Positions 28,553 through 38,035 of a DNA stretch of 64,000 nt are shown here, one piece after another (within the stretch, counting starts at the first letter, position 1; each line of letters begins with the position of its first letter). Position numbers and translations under genes: made by a program. The DNA lies in NCBI RefSeq assembly GCF_040729435.1, contig NZ_CP160398.1:1550001-1614000 (forward strand), in the 5' to 3' direction. The DNA is from Pseudomonas sp. HOU2 (lineage in GTDB: Bacteria; Pseudomonadota; Gammaproteobacteria; Pseudomonadales; Pseudomonadaceae). The notes under the pieces are model-generated. The model saw only the letters and a list, made by a program, of their open reading frames with translations. It made no database searches and was not told the DNA's origin.

Positions 28553-28656
28553 ACGCTACCCGGAACACATGGTGTGTGTTTCGGTGTCCAGATCCGCATC
28601 CGAAGACTTGGTTCTGGTTTCACTCAGCCCCGCCCGAAAGCAGTGCTGTTTAAAAT

Positions 28657-28732
<76 letters not shown>

Positions 28733-28734
28733 AT

Positions 28735-28810
28735 TGGCGTCCCCTAGGGGACTCGAACCCCTGTTACCGCCGTGAAAGGGCGGTGTCCTAGGCCACTAGA
28801 CGAAGGGGAC
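28735..28810 (-). tRNA. tRNA-Glu (TTC), copy 3
   Basis: First tRNA after the promoter; 76 nt, TTC anticodon, encoded CCA. Confidence 0.97.
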
Positions 28811-28871
28811 ACGCTACAACATTCACTCCCTGCTGCGTTTCGCTGTGTGCTTTACGCTGCAAGTGGCGCGC

Positions 28872-28900
28872 ATTCTATGGATGGTTTGAGAGGTCGTCAA
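28872..28900 (-). promoter_or_regulatory. Promoter of the tRNA cluster
   Basis: Minus strand TTGACG (28900-28895), 17-bp spacer, TAGAAT (28877-28872), then a GC-rich discriminator GCGCGCC as found in stable-RNA promoters under stringent control. The start would fall about 60 bp before tRNA-Glu copy 3. Confidence 0.8.
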
Positions 28901-29182
28901 CCCCCGAATATAAATTTATTTAAATCAATGACTTCGACCTGCTTTACGGGAGCATTCGGAGTTTTCCATCGCCCGACGATTGACGCCTATATTCCGCCAC
29001 TCGCCAAGGCGTTATAGTCCGCAACACAATGATGGCAATCTGCGCACCTCGCGCCAGCATTCATATAAGCAGTGTGCAGCCGATATAGACAGAAGCTGCT
29101 GAATCAACTCGTCGAGCGGCGCTGGGCGCCTGAATGTCCAGCCACTACACTCGCATGCGAACCCTATAAAGAGGTCTTACCG
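28901..29182. other. Intergenic region between tRNA promoter and hypothetical gene
   Basis: About 280 bases with an AT-rich block (28907-28927). A possible plus-strand -10 TATAGT (29013-29018) lacks a good -35. No coding sequence or repeat is convincing here. Confidence 0.4.
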
Positions 29183-29953
29183 GTGACACCACTCATGATC
29201 ACCCTGCTAGTCATAGCCGGGATCGCAATTCTGATCGCCATTGGCTACATGAACCATGTGGTGGAAAACAACAAACTGGAGAAGGCCCGCACCAAAGTCG
29301 AACTCAACGACCGCCTGCGCCGCTGCGGCGAACTGACCGAAACCTTCCCCGGCCAGTTCATGACCCCGGCACTCAAGCTGCTGCTAACCCGACTGGAGCT
29401 GAACGTCTGCCAACGTCTGCTGAACCTGGAAAAAACCAGCGCTACCCTGAAAGCGCGGATCACCGAACTCAGCGCACTGGTTGCCCAAGGCGAATCGATC
29501 CCGGTCAACAACCCGCCGGCACCGATCCTGACCGAGGCCAAAGCCAAAGACGTCCGCTTCCTGCTCGAAGCCCTGCACGGCCAGATCACCCGCGCCGCCC
29601 ACGACGGCTTCCTGCCACCAAACGAAGCCAAACACTGGATCAAGGAAGTCCGCCACATCCTGGTCCTGCTGCACATCGAATTCTTCAACAACCTCGGCCA
29701 ACAATCCCTGCAACAAAACCAACCGGGCCAGGCCCGCCTCGCCTTCGAACGCGGCGTGCAATACCTGCGCAAACAGCAAGACCCGCAGATGTACGCGGAA
29801 CAACTGCAATACCTGGAAAAACTCCTGGCCCGCGCCAATGCCCAGGTCATGGACAAGATTGCTCCGGTTGAGGGCGAAGTGAACCAGTTGACCGAAGGCC
29901 TCAAAGAAGTCGAAGCCGATGCGGACTGGAAGAAGAAAGTGATCTACGACTGA
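29183..29953 (+). CDS. Membrane-anchored coiled hypothetical protein
   Basis: 256 aa from a GTG (VTPLMITLLVIAG) with GAGG 8 bases upstream; an earlier open start at 29072 lacks support. One N-terminal membrane helix (about residues 4-24) is followed by a long helical cytoplasmic or periplasmic part with basic and acidic heptad-like stretches and a TPR-like piece (QARLAFERGVQYLRKQ). I do not recognise the family; the position next to the tRNA-Glu/Gly genes seems conserved in Pseudomonas. Confidence 0.75.
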   Translation: MTPLMITLLVIAGIAILIAIGYMNHVVENNKLEKARTKVELNDRLRRCGELTETFPGQFMTPALKLLLTRLELNVCQRLLNLEKTSATLKARITELSALVAQGESIPVNNPPAPILTEAKAKDVRFLLEALHGQITRAAHDGFLPPNEAKHWIKEVRHILVLLHIEFFNNLGQQSLQQNQPGQARLAFERGVQYLRKQQDPQMYAEQLQYLEKLLARANAQVMDKIAPVEGEVNQLTEGLKEVEADADWKKKVIYD

Positions 29954-29968
29954 TGATCGAGAGTTGAG

Positions 29969-29996
29969 AGAAGCCACCGAGAGGTGGCTTTTTTGT
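29969..29996 (+). terminator. Terminator of the membrane-anchored hypothetical gene
   Basis: AAGCCACC-GAGA-GGTGGCTT followed by TTTT, 17 bp after the stop. Confidence 0.85.
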
Positions 29997-30035
29997 GGGT
30001 GGTGGCTGGCTGCCATTGAAAATATTCAGTTAGAG

Positions 30036-30156
30036 AATGGTCGGCTGTCAGGGCGCCATCGCGAGCAGGCTCACTCCTACAGTTGGAATGGGTGTGGTCA
30101 TTTGGAGACTGGTCGGCTGTCAGGCCGCCATCGCTGGCAAGCCAGCTCCCACAAGA
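30036..30156. repeat. Two tandem REP-containing units of about 70 bp
   Basis: GGTCGGCTGTCAGG then CGCCATCGC occurs at about 30039 and again about 70 bp later (30109). The first unit holds a family B half-REP (GCGAGCAGGCTCACTCCTACA) and the second a family C half-REP (GCTGGCAAGCCAGCTCCCACA). The same tandem arrangement precedes the second long repeat at 40.3 kb. Confidence 0.75.
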
Positions 30157-30178
30157 TCAAGATCAAGATCAAGATCAA
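30153..30178. repeat. Hexanucleotide microsatellite (AAGATC)n
   Basis: Four perfect AAGATC units in a row, merging into the AAAAGATCG end of the following REP half. Probably slippage of the REP terminus. Confidence 0.8.
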
Positions 30179-30222
30179 AAGATCGTCCGAACGCGGCCCG
30201 AGCCTTCGGCAGCTCCTACACA
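30179..30222. repeat. REP half, family A variant with insertion
   Basis: AAGATCGTCCGAACGCGGCCCGAGCCTTCGGCAGCTCCTACA: the inverse of the variant arm at 22850-22897, with the same 15-bp insertion. Confidence 0.75.
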
Positions 30223-30225
30223 GGA

Positions 30226-30575
30226 TGAGCGTTAGCTCGACTGCAGCTCTTGATCTTGCCGTGCCGGCCCCTTCGGCAGGCTGAGTGAAGGGGTTTATCC
30301 GGGGGTGGGAGCGCAGCGACCGTTTGGCGAAGCCAAACACATCGAGAGGAGGTGCAGCGAAGCAAACCGGAGGCGATGCGCCCGGATGAATCCCGCAACG
30401 AAGGAACCCGAGCCTAGGCGAGGGCCGAACGCCGGGGCCCAGACCTTTGCTTCCTTTGGGGCGTTTGCCAAAGGGAGTCGCCGTAAGGGCGAAACCGCCA
30501 GCCGCAATACCCGAAGCAACGGATATACACCCAAAACCCCAAGAACCTGGTCGGCCCAGAGGCCGCCAAGTCAAA
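30226..30575 (-). repeat. Long structured dispersed repeat, copy 1
   Basis: About 350 bp, mostly identical to 40478-40843. Hairpins: GTTTGGC-GAA-GCCAAAC (30322-30338), a long-range stem (about 30294-30305 with 30379-30390), CTTCCTTTGG with CCAAAGGGAG (30450-30459 and 30468-30477), TCGCC-GTAAG-GGCGA (about 30478-30492) and GGCC-CAGA-GGCC (about 30554-30565). Strand is given relative to the MCP gene, whose restored stop (30580) it follows directly. Short ORFs inside it on both strands look non-coding because the structure, not the reading frame, is conserved. Confidence 0.8.
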
Positions 30576-32546
30576 AGCGTCAAAGCCGAAAATGCCCAAC
30601 CATCCCCTTGAGCTCCCCCCCAACCGCGCCAGCTCAACACTCGAAACCGCATTCCCCCGCATCGCCATCGAAGACTGATCCGCACTCGCACGAATACTCG
30701 TCACACTGCGATTGATCTCCTCGGCCACCGAACTCTGCTCCTCGGCCGCCGCCGCAATCTGCTGATTCATCTGTTGAATCAACGAAACCGCCGCCGCAAT
30801 ACTGCCCAGCGCACTCTCGGTCTGCAGCGCATCACTGACCGCCAGCTTCACCAATTCACCACTGCTCTGAATCTGCTGCACCGACGAATGCGCCGCCGAA
30901 CGCAACGCACTGACCAGCCGCTCGATCTCCTCGGTCGATTGCTGCGTACGCCGCGCCAACGCGCGAACCTCATCGGCCACCACCGCAAAGCCCCTGCCCT
31001 GCTCCCCGGCCCGCGCCGCCTCGATCGCGGCGTTGAGCGCCAGCAGATTGGTCTGCTCGGCAACGCTCTTGATCACATCCAGCACCGTTCCGATGTTCTG
31101 GATCTGCGCACTGAGACTTTCGATGCTCGAACTGGCCGACGTCGCCGAGTCCGCCAGTTGCTCGATCCGCGCCATGCTCTGGCGCACCACCTGCTGACCG
31201 CTTTCGACCTTGCCATCCGCCGTTTGCGCAGCCAGTGCCGCCTCCTCGGCATTGCGCGCCACGTCATGCACGGTGGCGGTCATCTGGTTCATGGCCGTGG
31301 CCACCTGCTCGGTCTCTTCCTTCTGACTATTGACCTCGAGGTTGGTCTGCTCGGTGACCGCCGACAGCGACTGCGCGGAACTGGCCAACTGCTCGATCCC
31401 CGCCTGCAAACCGCTGACGATCGTGCTCAGCCCAGTGCCCATCTGCTGCATCGCCAGCATCAGTTGACCGATTTCATCACGCCGGGTGACCTCTACCCTC
31501 GCACTCAAATCCCCGGCCGCAATCTGCTGTGCCACCCGCATCACGCTGCGCAACGGCGCGACAATCAAGCGGGTGATGACCCACGCGGCAATCAGCCCGA
31601 CCAGCAATGCCAGCGCCGAAGAACCGATGATCAACGCGGAGTTCTTCTTCAATTCCGCCTGCATCGCGCCGTCCTCGGCGCCATAGGCCTGATCCACGCG
31701 CTCCATCACCTGCGACGCACGCTGGTGCAACTGTTCGTAGACGGTTTTTTCCTGGGCCAGCAGGCCGGTGTACTCGGCGAGTTTGTCGTTGAAACCGGCG
31801 ATGTGCCCGGACACTTCATTGAGGACCGTCAGGTAGCCCTCATCCTTGACCGTGGTCTTCAACTGCTCGGCCTGAGCCTGGGCCTGGGCGGCCTGCTCGA
31901 TGTTGCCCTTGCCGGCACTCTCGGCATCACCCTTGCGGCTCTGGTCCAGACGAATCCGCGCCTCGTTCATCGCCTGCAACATCAGCCGCGACACTTGGCT
32001 GACCTGGCTGGCCTGTTCGATAAACTGTGCGCCGTCCTTGCCTTCAGTATCCTTCAAGGTATACGCGCCGTCATCGGCCAGCCCGGCTTGCAGCACATCC
32101 AGGTTGTTGGCCACGCTGGACACCGACCAACTGGCCATTTCCAGTGCCAGATCCTTGGCCTGGGTCAGCGAGACAAACTCATCGAAAGCCTTGCGATAAG
32201 CGCCCAATGCCTGCTCGACATCGCCCATCACCGCCACGTTGGCCGGTGACTGCGCCTTGAGCTGCGCCGCCTGAGCCAGCAAAGCGTCTACGCCTTCGTG
32301 CAAGGCATCGACGGTTTTCGGGTTGCTGTGCAGCGCATAATCCTGCTCCAGCAGCCGCACCTTGAGCAGTGCACTGTTGAGCGCCGACATCTGCTTCAGC
32401 CCATCGAATCGTTGACTGATGGTCTGCAGGGACCAGACCCCCATGGCGGCCACCAGCGCGGTCAACAGCAGCACCAGCACGAACCCGATACCCAGTTTCT
32501 TCGCCATACCGAGGTTGGCAAAACGTCCTTGCACGGCGGAAATCAT
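30414..32546 (-). CDS. Methyl-accepting chemotaxis protein, 3' end frameshifted
   Basis: Start at 32546 ([19 protein letters not shown]). First membrane helix about 18-38, a long helical periplasmic sensor region of about 250 residues (size fits a helical bimodular HBM-type domain), second helix near [25 protein letters not shown], then the signalling hairpin tip [32 protein letters not shown]. After ELARLGG the frame shifts at a run of seven G (30615-30621): one more G would read [12 protein letters not shown] and stop at 30580-30582. As sequenced, it reads through into the structured repeat to 30414 with an unnatural tail. Loss of the last 12 residues may or may not harm function. Confidence 0.85.
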   Translation of the reverse strand: MISAVQGRFANLGMAKKLGIGFVLVLLLTALVAAMGVWSLQTISQRFDGLKQMSALNSALLKVRLLEQDYALHSNPKTVDALHEGVDALLAQAAQLKAQSPANVAVMGDVEQALGAYRKAFDEFVSLTQAKDLALEMASWSVSSVANNLDVLQAGLADDGAYTLKDTEGKDGAQFIEQASQVSQVSRLMLQAMNEARIRLDQSRKGDAESAGKGNIEQAAQAQAQAEQLKTTVKDEGYLTVLNEVSGHIAGFNDKLAEYTGLLAQEKTVYEQLHQRASQVMERVDQAYGAEDGAMQAELKKNSALIIGSSALALLVGLIAAWVITRLIVAPLRSVMRVAQQIAAGDLSARVEVTRRDEIGQLMLAMQQMGTGLSTIVSGLQAGIEQLASSAQSLSAVTEQTNLEVNSQKEETEQVATAMNQMTATVHDVARNAEEAALAAQTADGKVESGQQVVRQSMARIEQLADSATSASSSIESLSAQIQNIGTVLDVIKSVAEQTNLLALNAAIEAARAGEQGRGFAVVADEVRALARRTQQSTEEIERLVSALRSAAHSSVQQIQSSGELVKLAVSDALQTESALGSIAAAVSLIQQMNQQIAAAAEEQSSVAEEINRSVTSIRASADQSSMAMRGNAVSSVELARLGGSSRGWLGIFGFDAFDLAASGPTRFLGFWVYIRCFGYCGWRFRPYGDSLWQTPQRKQRSGPRRSALA

Positions 32547-32654
32547 TGCGCGTAGTCCCCTGCCAAAGTCTGTTGCCAAAGATTCGCAACGGCCATGGAG
32601 CAGCACAAGTCTCTGGCGTCGGAATAATGGCAAAAAGCTACGCACGCGTCGTTT

Positions 32655-34007
32655 TCAGAACGCTTGAGGTCGATTCACGCGAGTGCTGCGAAAAAACTGC
32701 CGGGCCCGTGGATCACAGGCATAGGCGACATTGATCCGCTGCCACTCACCGACTTCGCCACTGGGGCTGAAAGCCCCCGGAGCACACAGGCGCACGCCAC
32801 TGCATTGCGCCTGCCCATGCAAACGGGCGGGATCGCTCAGCGGTGCCCGGGCCCAGATGAACAGGCCGCCACACGGCTTGCCGAAAACCTCCCATTCGGC
32901 ATCTTCCAACGCCTGCAACGCGGCAATCCGATCAGTGTTCAGGCGCTGACGCTGACGCTGGACCATTTTGCGATACGCACCATTGGCCAGAAGACTGGCC
33001 AGCACTGCCTCATTGAAACTCGAGGTGCCCATGCTGCTGATCATCTTGACCCGCGCCAGACGCGCTATCAGCGGCGGCTCGGCATACACGAACCCGACAC
33101 GTAGCGAGCTGCTCAGGGTCTTGGAAAAACTGCCGATGTAGATCACTCGCTCATCGAGTGCCGCCAGGCGTGTGCCATTACCATTGTGCAGGTCAGCGTA
33201 GACATCATCTTCGATAACGCGCACATCGTGGGCGTTGCACAATTGCAGGATCTGTTGTGCAACGCCCAGGGTCAGGCAGGAGCCGGTGGGATTGTGGTGG
33301 TGGCTGTTGATGAACATCGCCACCGGCCGGAACTGTCGCAACAGCGCTTCGAGGCCCTGGGGGTCCGGCCCGCTCGGGGTGCGACGCACTTCCAGCATCT
33401 GCACCCCGTGCAGGCGCAACAAATCAAACAGTTGCGCGTACCCGGGGGTTTCGACCACCACGCAATCCCCGGACTTGAACAGCGTGCGCACGAGCAGATC
33501 AAGCGCGTGGCTGGCACCGGAGGTCGTCAGCACCTGCTCATTTCGGGACTGGACGCCGATCAGCCTCAAGCGTTTGACGATCTGTTCGCGCAGGGCCGGC
33601 AGACCCAGCGGGCTGCTGTAATTGAACAGACTGGCCATGTCGGTACGGGCCACCTGACGGATCGCGTAACTCAAGTCATCGGACTCCCGCCAGCTTTGCG
33701 GCAAGCCACCCTCGCCGAGTTTCAAGCCGTCCTCCACTTGCTCGCAGTCAATCCCGACCAACCCGCCGCCGTGGGCGGCCACCATGAACCCGGCGCCCTG
33801 ACGGGGAGCCAGAATGCCTTGCGCCACCAACCGCTCGCAGGCCTCGGCCACACACGACTGACTGAGCAGATTGGCGCGCGCAATCTGCCTGACGGAGGGC
33901 AGCCGCGTGCTCGGCGCCACACCACTTCGGGAGATCCACTCGGTCATGCCATCAACAATCTGCTGTACGACCGGCACCATTGCCAGTCGGTCAATTCTCA
34001 ATTCCAT
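32655..34007 (-). CDS. MocR-type regulator (GntR winged helix plus aminotransferase domain)
   Basis: 450 aa from 34007 (MELRIDRLAMVPVVQQ); the longer open frame to 34262 overruns the terminator region and lacks coding character. The N-terminal GntR winged helix (RLPSVRQIARANLLSQSCVAEACERLVAQG) is followed by a fold-type I aminotransferase domain with the PLP lysine in YIGSFSKTLSSSLRVGF and NPTGSCLTL. MocR proteins use bound PLP as a sensor and regulate vitamin B6 or amino-acid genes. Target genes are not evident; the nearest downstream gene is the MCP. Confidence 0.88.
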   Translation of the reverse strand: MELRIDRLAMVPVVQQIVDGMTEWISRSGVAPSTRLPSVRQIARANLLSQSCVAEACERLVAQGILAPRQGAGFMVAAHGGGLVGIDCEQVEDGLKLGEGGLPQSWRESDDLSYAIRQVARTDMASLFNYSSPLGLPALREQIVKRLRLIGVQSRNEQVLTTSGASHALDLLVRTLFKSGDCVVVETPGYAQLFDLLRLHGVQMLEVRRTPSGPDPQGLEALLRQFRPVAMFINSHHHNPTGSCLTLGVAQQILQLCNAHDVRVIEDDVYADLHNGNGTRLAALDERVIYIGSFSKTLSSSLRVGFVYAEPPLIARLARVKMISSMGTSSFNEAVLASLLANGAYRKMVQRQRQRLNTDRIAALQALEDAEWEVFGKPCGGLFIWARAPLSDPARLHGQAQCSGVRLCAPGAFSPSGEVGEWQRINVAYACDPRARQFFRSTRVNRPQAF

Positions 34008-34151
34008 GAGCACGCAAACTCCTGTCCGTTTTGCTGGCGGCAGTAAATCACAGCCACGGCCTGCAGGCTGTGCGACAAAGCCGTCAAAAGCGACAGTTCT
34101 AACTATTTGATACACATTGTTTAACGGATTCGCGGAATTGACGGGCAACAA

Positions 34152-34182
34152 CAAAAAAACCCGCAGCAAGGCGGGTTTTCTC
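34152..34182 (-). terminator. Terminator of the SDR gene
   Basis: On the minus strand, AACCCGC and GCGGGTT pair over CTTGCT-like loop bases and are followed by seven T, about 20 bp after the SDR stop. Confidence 0.85.
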
Positions 34183-34200
34183 AAGTCTTGCGGCAACCCA

Positions 34201-34962
34201 TCAGAAGGCGGTGACGCCACCATCCACCGCCAGAGAATGGCCAGTGGTAAACGCCGCGCCATCGCTGCACAGATACAGCACGGCGCTGGCGATTTCCTCG
34301 ACCTTGCCTATGCGCCCCACCGGGTGCATCGCGTTGGCGAATTCGCCTTTCTTCGGATCGGCCTCGTAGGCGCGGCGGAACATGTCGGTGTCGATCACCG
34401 CCGGGCACACGGCGTTGACGCGGATTTTCTTCTTCGCATATTCGATCGCCGCCGATTTGGTCAGGCCGATCACCGCGTGTTTCGACGCCGCATAAATGCT
34501 CATCTTCGGCGCCGCGCCGAGCCCCGCCACCGACGCGGTGTTGACGATCGCCCCGCCGCCCTGAGCGAGCAACAACGGCAACTGATACTTCATGCACAAC
34601 CACACGCCTTTGACGTTGACGCCCATGATCGCGTCGAACTCGTCCATCGAGCCGTCGGCCAGCTTGCCTTGCTCGATTTCGATCCCGGCATTGTTGAAGG
34701 CGTAGTCGAGGCGCCCGTAAGTATTGATCACCTCGTCCATCAGATTCTTCACTTCGTTTTCGACAGTAACGTTGCAGCGCACGAAGGTCGCTTCGCCACC
34801 GGCTGTACGAATCAGCGCCACCGTGCCTTCGCCCCCTGCCGCGTCCAGATCGGCCACCACCACTTTCAAACCTTCGGCAGCGAATGCCTGGGCGGTCGCC
34901 CGGCCAATACCGTTGGCCGCTCCAGTGACTACGACCACCTGGCCGGAAAACGTCATGCTCAT
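34201..34962 (-). CDS. Short-chain dehydrogenase/reductase
   Basis: 253 aa classical SDR. Cofactor motif TGAANGIG (13-20 region) with Asp in VVADLD favouring NAD(H), NNAG, catalytic Ser in NTASVAG and YAASK. Start at 34962 (MSMTFSGQ) with a GAGG site upstream; 34956 is equally open. The substrate is not evident. It is divergent from the MDR reductase with about 240 bp between them. Confidence 0.88.
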   Translation of the reverse strand: MSMTFSGQVVVVTGAANGIGRATAQAFAAEGLKVVVADLDAAGGEGTVALIRTAGGEATFVRCNVTVENEVKNLMDEVINTYGRLDYAFNNAGIEIEQGKLADGSMDEFDAIMGVNVKGVWLCMKYQLPLLLAQGGGAIVNTASVAGLGAAPKMSIYAASKHAVIGLTKSAAIEYAKKKIRVNAVCPAVIDTDMFRRAYEADPKKGEFANAMHPVGRIGKVEEIASAVLYLCSDGAAFTTGHSLAVDGGVTAF

Positions 34963-35201
34963 TGTTATGTCCTCGAAGGGAGAGATGCAGGAGGGATTTG
35001 CAGACTCGCAGCATAGCCACCGGGGCGCGCCCCACGTCAGCACTATCAGAAGGCTGTTTATGCCTTCATCCGTCGCAGTGATAAAAGCTGCCGGGGAACT
35101 ATCACTGCACTGGATCATTGCGCATTCGCCGCATCAGCCGACCTTGCGGCATTGGCCTCGAGGGTCTATCAACAAGGCTTCATTCAGTTCGAGTGCCTGC
35201 C

Positions 35202-36206
35202 ATGACCAGCCAGACCAATCGCCAGTTCCTCCTCGCCAAACGCCCGGTGGGGGCTGCGACCCGTGAGACCTTCACTTATCAGGAAGTCCCGGTCGGCGAA
35301 CCGGGCGCCGGCCAGATCCTGGTGAAAAACCAATACCTGTCCCTCGACCCGGCCATGCGCGGCTGGATGAACGAGGGCAAGTCCTACATCCCGCCGGTAG
35401 AAATCGGTGAAGTCATGCGCGCCCTGGGCGTGGGTCAGGTCATTGCCTCGAACAACCCGGGCTTTGCCGTCGGCGACTACGTCAACGGCGCCCTCGGCGT
35501 GCAGGATTATTTCCTTGGCGAGCCCAGAGGTTTCTACAAGGTCGATCCGAAACTGGCGCCGCTGCCGGTGTATCTGTCCGCGCTGGGTATGACCGGCATG
35601 ACCGCTTACTTCGCCCTGCTCGACGTCGGCGCACCGAAAGCCGGTGACACCGTTGTGCTGTCCGGGGCCGCTGGCGCGGTGGGCAGCATTGCCGGGCAGA
35701 TCGCCAAGATCAAAGGCTGCCGGGTCGTCGGCATCGCCGGTGGTGCCGACAAATGCAAATACCTGATCGATGAACTGGGCTTTGACGGTGCCATCGACTA
35801 CAAGCACGAAGATGTACTGGCCGGGCTCAAGCGTGAGTGCCCGAAAGGCGTCGACGTCTATTTCGATAACGTCGGCGGCGAGATCCTCGACGCCGTGCTC
35901 AGCCGCCTGGCGCCGAAAGCCCGGGTGGTGATCTGCGGCGCCATCAGCCAGTACAACAACAAGGAAGCGGTCAAAGGCCCGGCCAACTACCTGTCATTGC
36001 TGGTAAACCGTGCGCGCATGGAAGGCTTTGTGGTGATGGACTACGCCGCGCAGTACGCCAGTGCCGCGCAGGAAATGGCCGGCTGGATGGCCAAGGGGCA
36101 GCTCAAGAGCAAGGAGGACATCGTCGAAGGTCTGCAGACCTTTCCGGAGACGCTGATGAAATTGTTCAGCGGGGAGAATTTCGGCAAGTTGGTGCTGAAG
36201 GTCTGA
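35202..36206 (+). CDS. MDR-family NADP-dependent oxidoreductase (CurA/YncB-like)
   Basis: 334 aa zinc-free medium-chain reductase. SLDPAMRGWMN, GMTGMTAYFAL and the NADP-binding GAAGAVGSIAGQIAKIKGCRVVGIAGG match the 2-alkenal/curcumin reductase group, which reduces the C=C bond of reactive enals. The ATG at 35202 begins the usual MTSQTNRQFLLAKRPVG terminus; the open frame upstream is not expected. Confidence 0.88.
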   Translation: MTSQTNRQFLLAKRPVGAATRETFTYQEVPVGEPGAGQILVKNQYLSLDPAMRGWMNEGKSYIPPVEIGEVMRALGVGQVIASNNPGFAVGDYVNGALGVQDYFLGEPRGFYKVDPKLAPLPVYLSALGMTGMTAYFALLDVGAPKAGDTVVLSGAAGAVGSIAGQIAKIKGCRVVGIAGGADKCKYLIDELGFDGAIDYKHEDVLAGLKRECPKGVDVYFDNVGGEILDAVLSRLAPKARVVICGAISQYNNKEAVKGPANYLSLLVNRARMEGFVVMDYAAQYASAAQEMAGWMAKGQLKSKEDIVEGLQTFPETLMKLFSGENFGKLVLKV

Positions 36207-36207
36207 A

Positions 36208-36295
36208 GCAAGATCAAAAGATCGCAGGCTGCGCCAGCTCCTACAGGTGTTCACATAACCCCTGTAGGAGCTGCCGAAGGCTGCGATCTTTTTAG
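36208..36295. repeat. REP pair, family A, fused to the pyrF stop codon
   Basis: Inverted arms at about 36213-36245 and 36260-36293 between convergent genes. The right end GATCTTTTTA contains the TAA stop of pyrF (36292-36294 on the plus strand as TTA). Confidence 0.85.
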
Positions 36296-36990
36296 GTCAG
36301 TTCGGCCACGACCGACGCCAGTGCCTTGGCCGGATCCGCCGCCTGGCTGATCGGGCGGCCGATCACCAGGTAATCGGAACCGGCATCCAGCGCCTGACGC
36401 GGCGTCAGGATACGGCGCTGGTCATCTTGCGCACTGCCCGCCGGGCGAATCCCCGGGGTCACCAGTTGCAGCGACGGGTGCGCCGACTTCAGTGCAGTGG
36501 CTTCCAGTGCCGAGCACACCAGACCGTCCATCCCGGCCTTCTCGGCCAGCGCAGCCAGACGCAGCACCTGCTCCTGTGGCTCGATGTCCAGACCGATACC
36601 GGCCAGATCCTCGCGCTCCATGCTGGTCAGCACGGTCACACCGATCAGCAACGGCTGCGGGCCGCTGCGCTTGGAAAGCTCTTCACGGCAAGCGGCCATC
36701 ATGCGCAGACCACCGGAGCAATGCACGTTGACCATCCACACGCCCATCTCGGCGGCGGCTTTCACCGCCATCGCGGTGGTGTTGGGAATGTCATGGAATT
36801 TCAGGTCGAGGAACACCTCGAAGCCCCTGTCACGCAGGGTGCCGACGATTTCCGCGGCGCAACTGGTGAACAGTTCCTTGCCCACTTTGACCCGGCACAG
36901 TTTCGGATCCAACTGGTCGGCCAGCTTCAGTGCGGCGTCACGGGTGGGGAAATCCAGGGCGACGATGATAGGAGTCTGGCAGGCGGACAT
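36292..36990 (-). CDS. pyrF: Orotidine 5'-phosphate decarboxylase PyrF
   Basis: 232 aa enzyme that decarboxylates OMP to UMP, the last step of UMP synthesis. Catalytic network motifs: [23 protein letters not shown] and TPGIRP. The ATG at 36990 ([15 protein letters not shown]) is the normal start; the frame extends to 37179 without support. TACAAT (37025-37030) is a possible minus-strand -10. Expected to be a single-gene unit. Confidence 0.95.
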   Translation of the reverse strand: MSACQTPIIVALDFPTRDAALKLADQLDPKLCRVKVGKELFTSCAAEIVGTLRDRGFEVFLDLKFHDIPNTTAMAVKAAAEMGVWMVNVHCSGGLRMMAACREELSKRSGPQPLLIGVTVLTSMEREDLAGIGLDIEPQEQVLRLAALAEKAGMDGLVCSALEATALKSAHPSLQLVTPGIRPAGSAQDDQRRILTPRQALDAGSDYLVIGRPISQAADPAKALASVVAELT

Positions 36991-37219
36991 GGATGGGCTC
37001 TCAGGCAAGTCGAAATCGGCGCGCATTGTAGCGGAAGCGGCGCCAGCGCGGCACCCGATGATCGGTAAATCGTCGCCGCAAACGTGATCAGCATAGCGCT
37101 CGTTGCTATTGTGTCGAAGCCGATACACAACCGACACGCCGCCAACAAGCGCCCGCGCTAGCCTCGCCAGCCGCAACACGTCCTTACATCAGCACTTCCC
37201 GCCTCACGGCAGGACGCCT

Positions 37220-38035
37220 ATGCTGAAACCACCACCTCGCAGCCCATCTTTGTGGTTGGCGGCCTACTGGCAGATGAACAGCCCCATGCACAACACCCAG
37301 ACCACCGTGACTGATGAGCAGAAAGACGACAAGCGCTGGAGCATCCGTGCGCTGATCGTCGATGACGATGTGCCGATTCGCGAGCTGATGATCGACTACC
37401 TCGCGCGCTTCAACATCCACGCCAGCGGCGTCACCGACGGCGCAGCCATGCGTCAGGCGATGCAAGCCGAGCATTTCGACGTGGTGGTGCTCGACCTGAT
37501 GCTGCCCGGCGAAGACGGCCTGTCGCTGTGCCGCTGGCTGCGCGCCGAATCGGACATCCCGATTCTGATGCTCACCGCCCGCTGCGAACCCACCGACCGT
37601 ATTATCGGTCTTGAGCTGGGCGCCGATGACTACATGGCCAAACCGTTCGAACCCCGGGAGCTGGTGGCGCGGATCCAGACCATCCTGCGCCGGGTGCGCG
37701 ATGACCGCACCGAACAGCGCGCCAACATCCGCTTCGACAACTGGCGCCTGAACAGTGTGCTGCGCCAATTGATTGCCGACGATGGCCTGGTAGTGCCGCT
37801 GTCCAACGCCGAATTCCGCCTGCTCTGGGTCTTCATCGAACGCCCGCGCCGCGTACTCAGCCGCGAACAACTGCTGGATGCCGCCCGTGGCCGTTCGATC
37901 GAGGCGTTCGACCGCAGCATCGATTTGCTGGTGTCGCGCCTGCGGCAAAAACTCGGCGACGACCCGAAAGCCCCGCAGTTGATCAAAACCGTGCGCGGTG
38001 AAGGTTACCTGTTCGACGCGCGAGACATCGGCTGA
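37220..38035 (+). CDS. OmpR-family response regulator
   Basis: 271 aa with a receiver domain (DDD acidic pocket, phospho-Asp in VVVLDLMLPG, TAR and KPF motifs) and an OmpR-type winged helix ending in VRGEGYLFDARDIG. The start is uncertain: 37220 has the best ribosome site (AGGA, 5-base gap), while 37274 and 37286 lie closer to the receiver domain and avoid an odd leader peptide. It overlaps the kinase start (TGATG). Confidence 0.88.
   Translation: MLKPPPRSPSLWLAAYWQMNSPMHNTQTTVTDEQKDDKRWSIRALIVDDDVPIRELMIDYLARFNIHASGVTDGAAMRQAMQAEHFDVVVLDLMLPGEDGLSLCRWLRAESDIPILMLTARCEPTDRIIGLELGADDYMAKPFEPRELVARIQTILRRVRDDRTEQRANIRFDNWRLNSVLRQLIADDGLVVPLSNAEFRLLWVFIERPRRVLSREQLLDAARGRSIEAFDRSIDLLVSRLRQKLGDDPKAPQLIKTVRGEGYLFDARDIG

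Noticed and set aside
30098..30691. 197-codon ORF through structured repeat copy 1, and similar ORFs in copy 2
   Set aside because: Between copies the paired stem changes are compensatory and indels break the frame, so RNA or DNA structure rather than protein is conserved. Similar ORFs are often annotated as hypothetical proteins.
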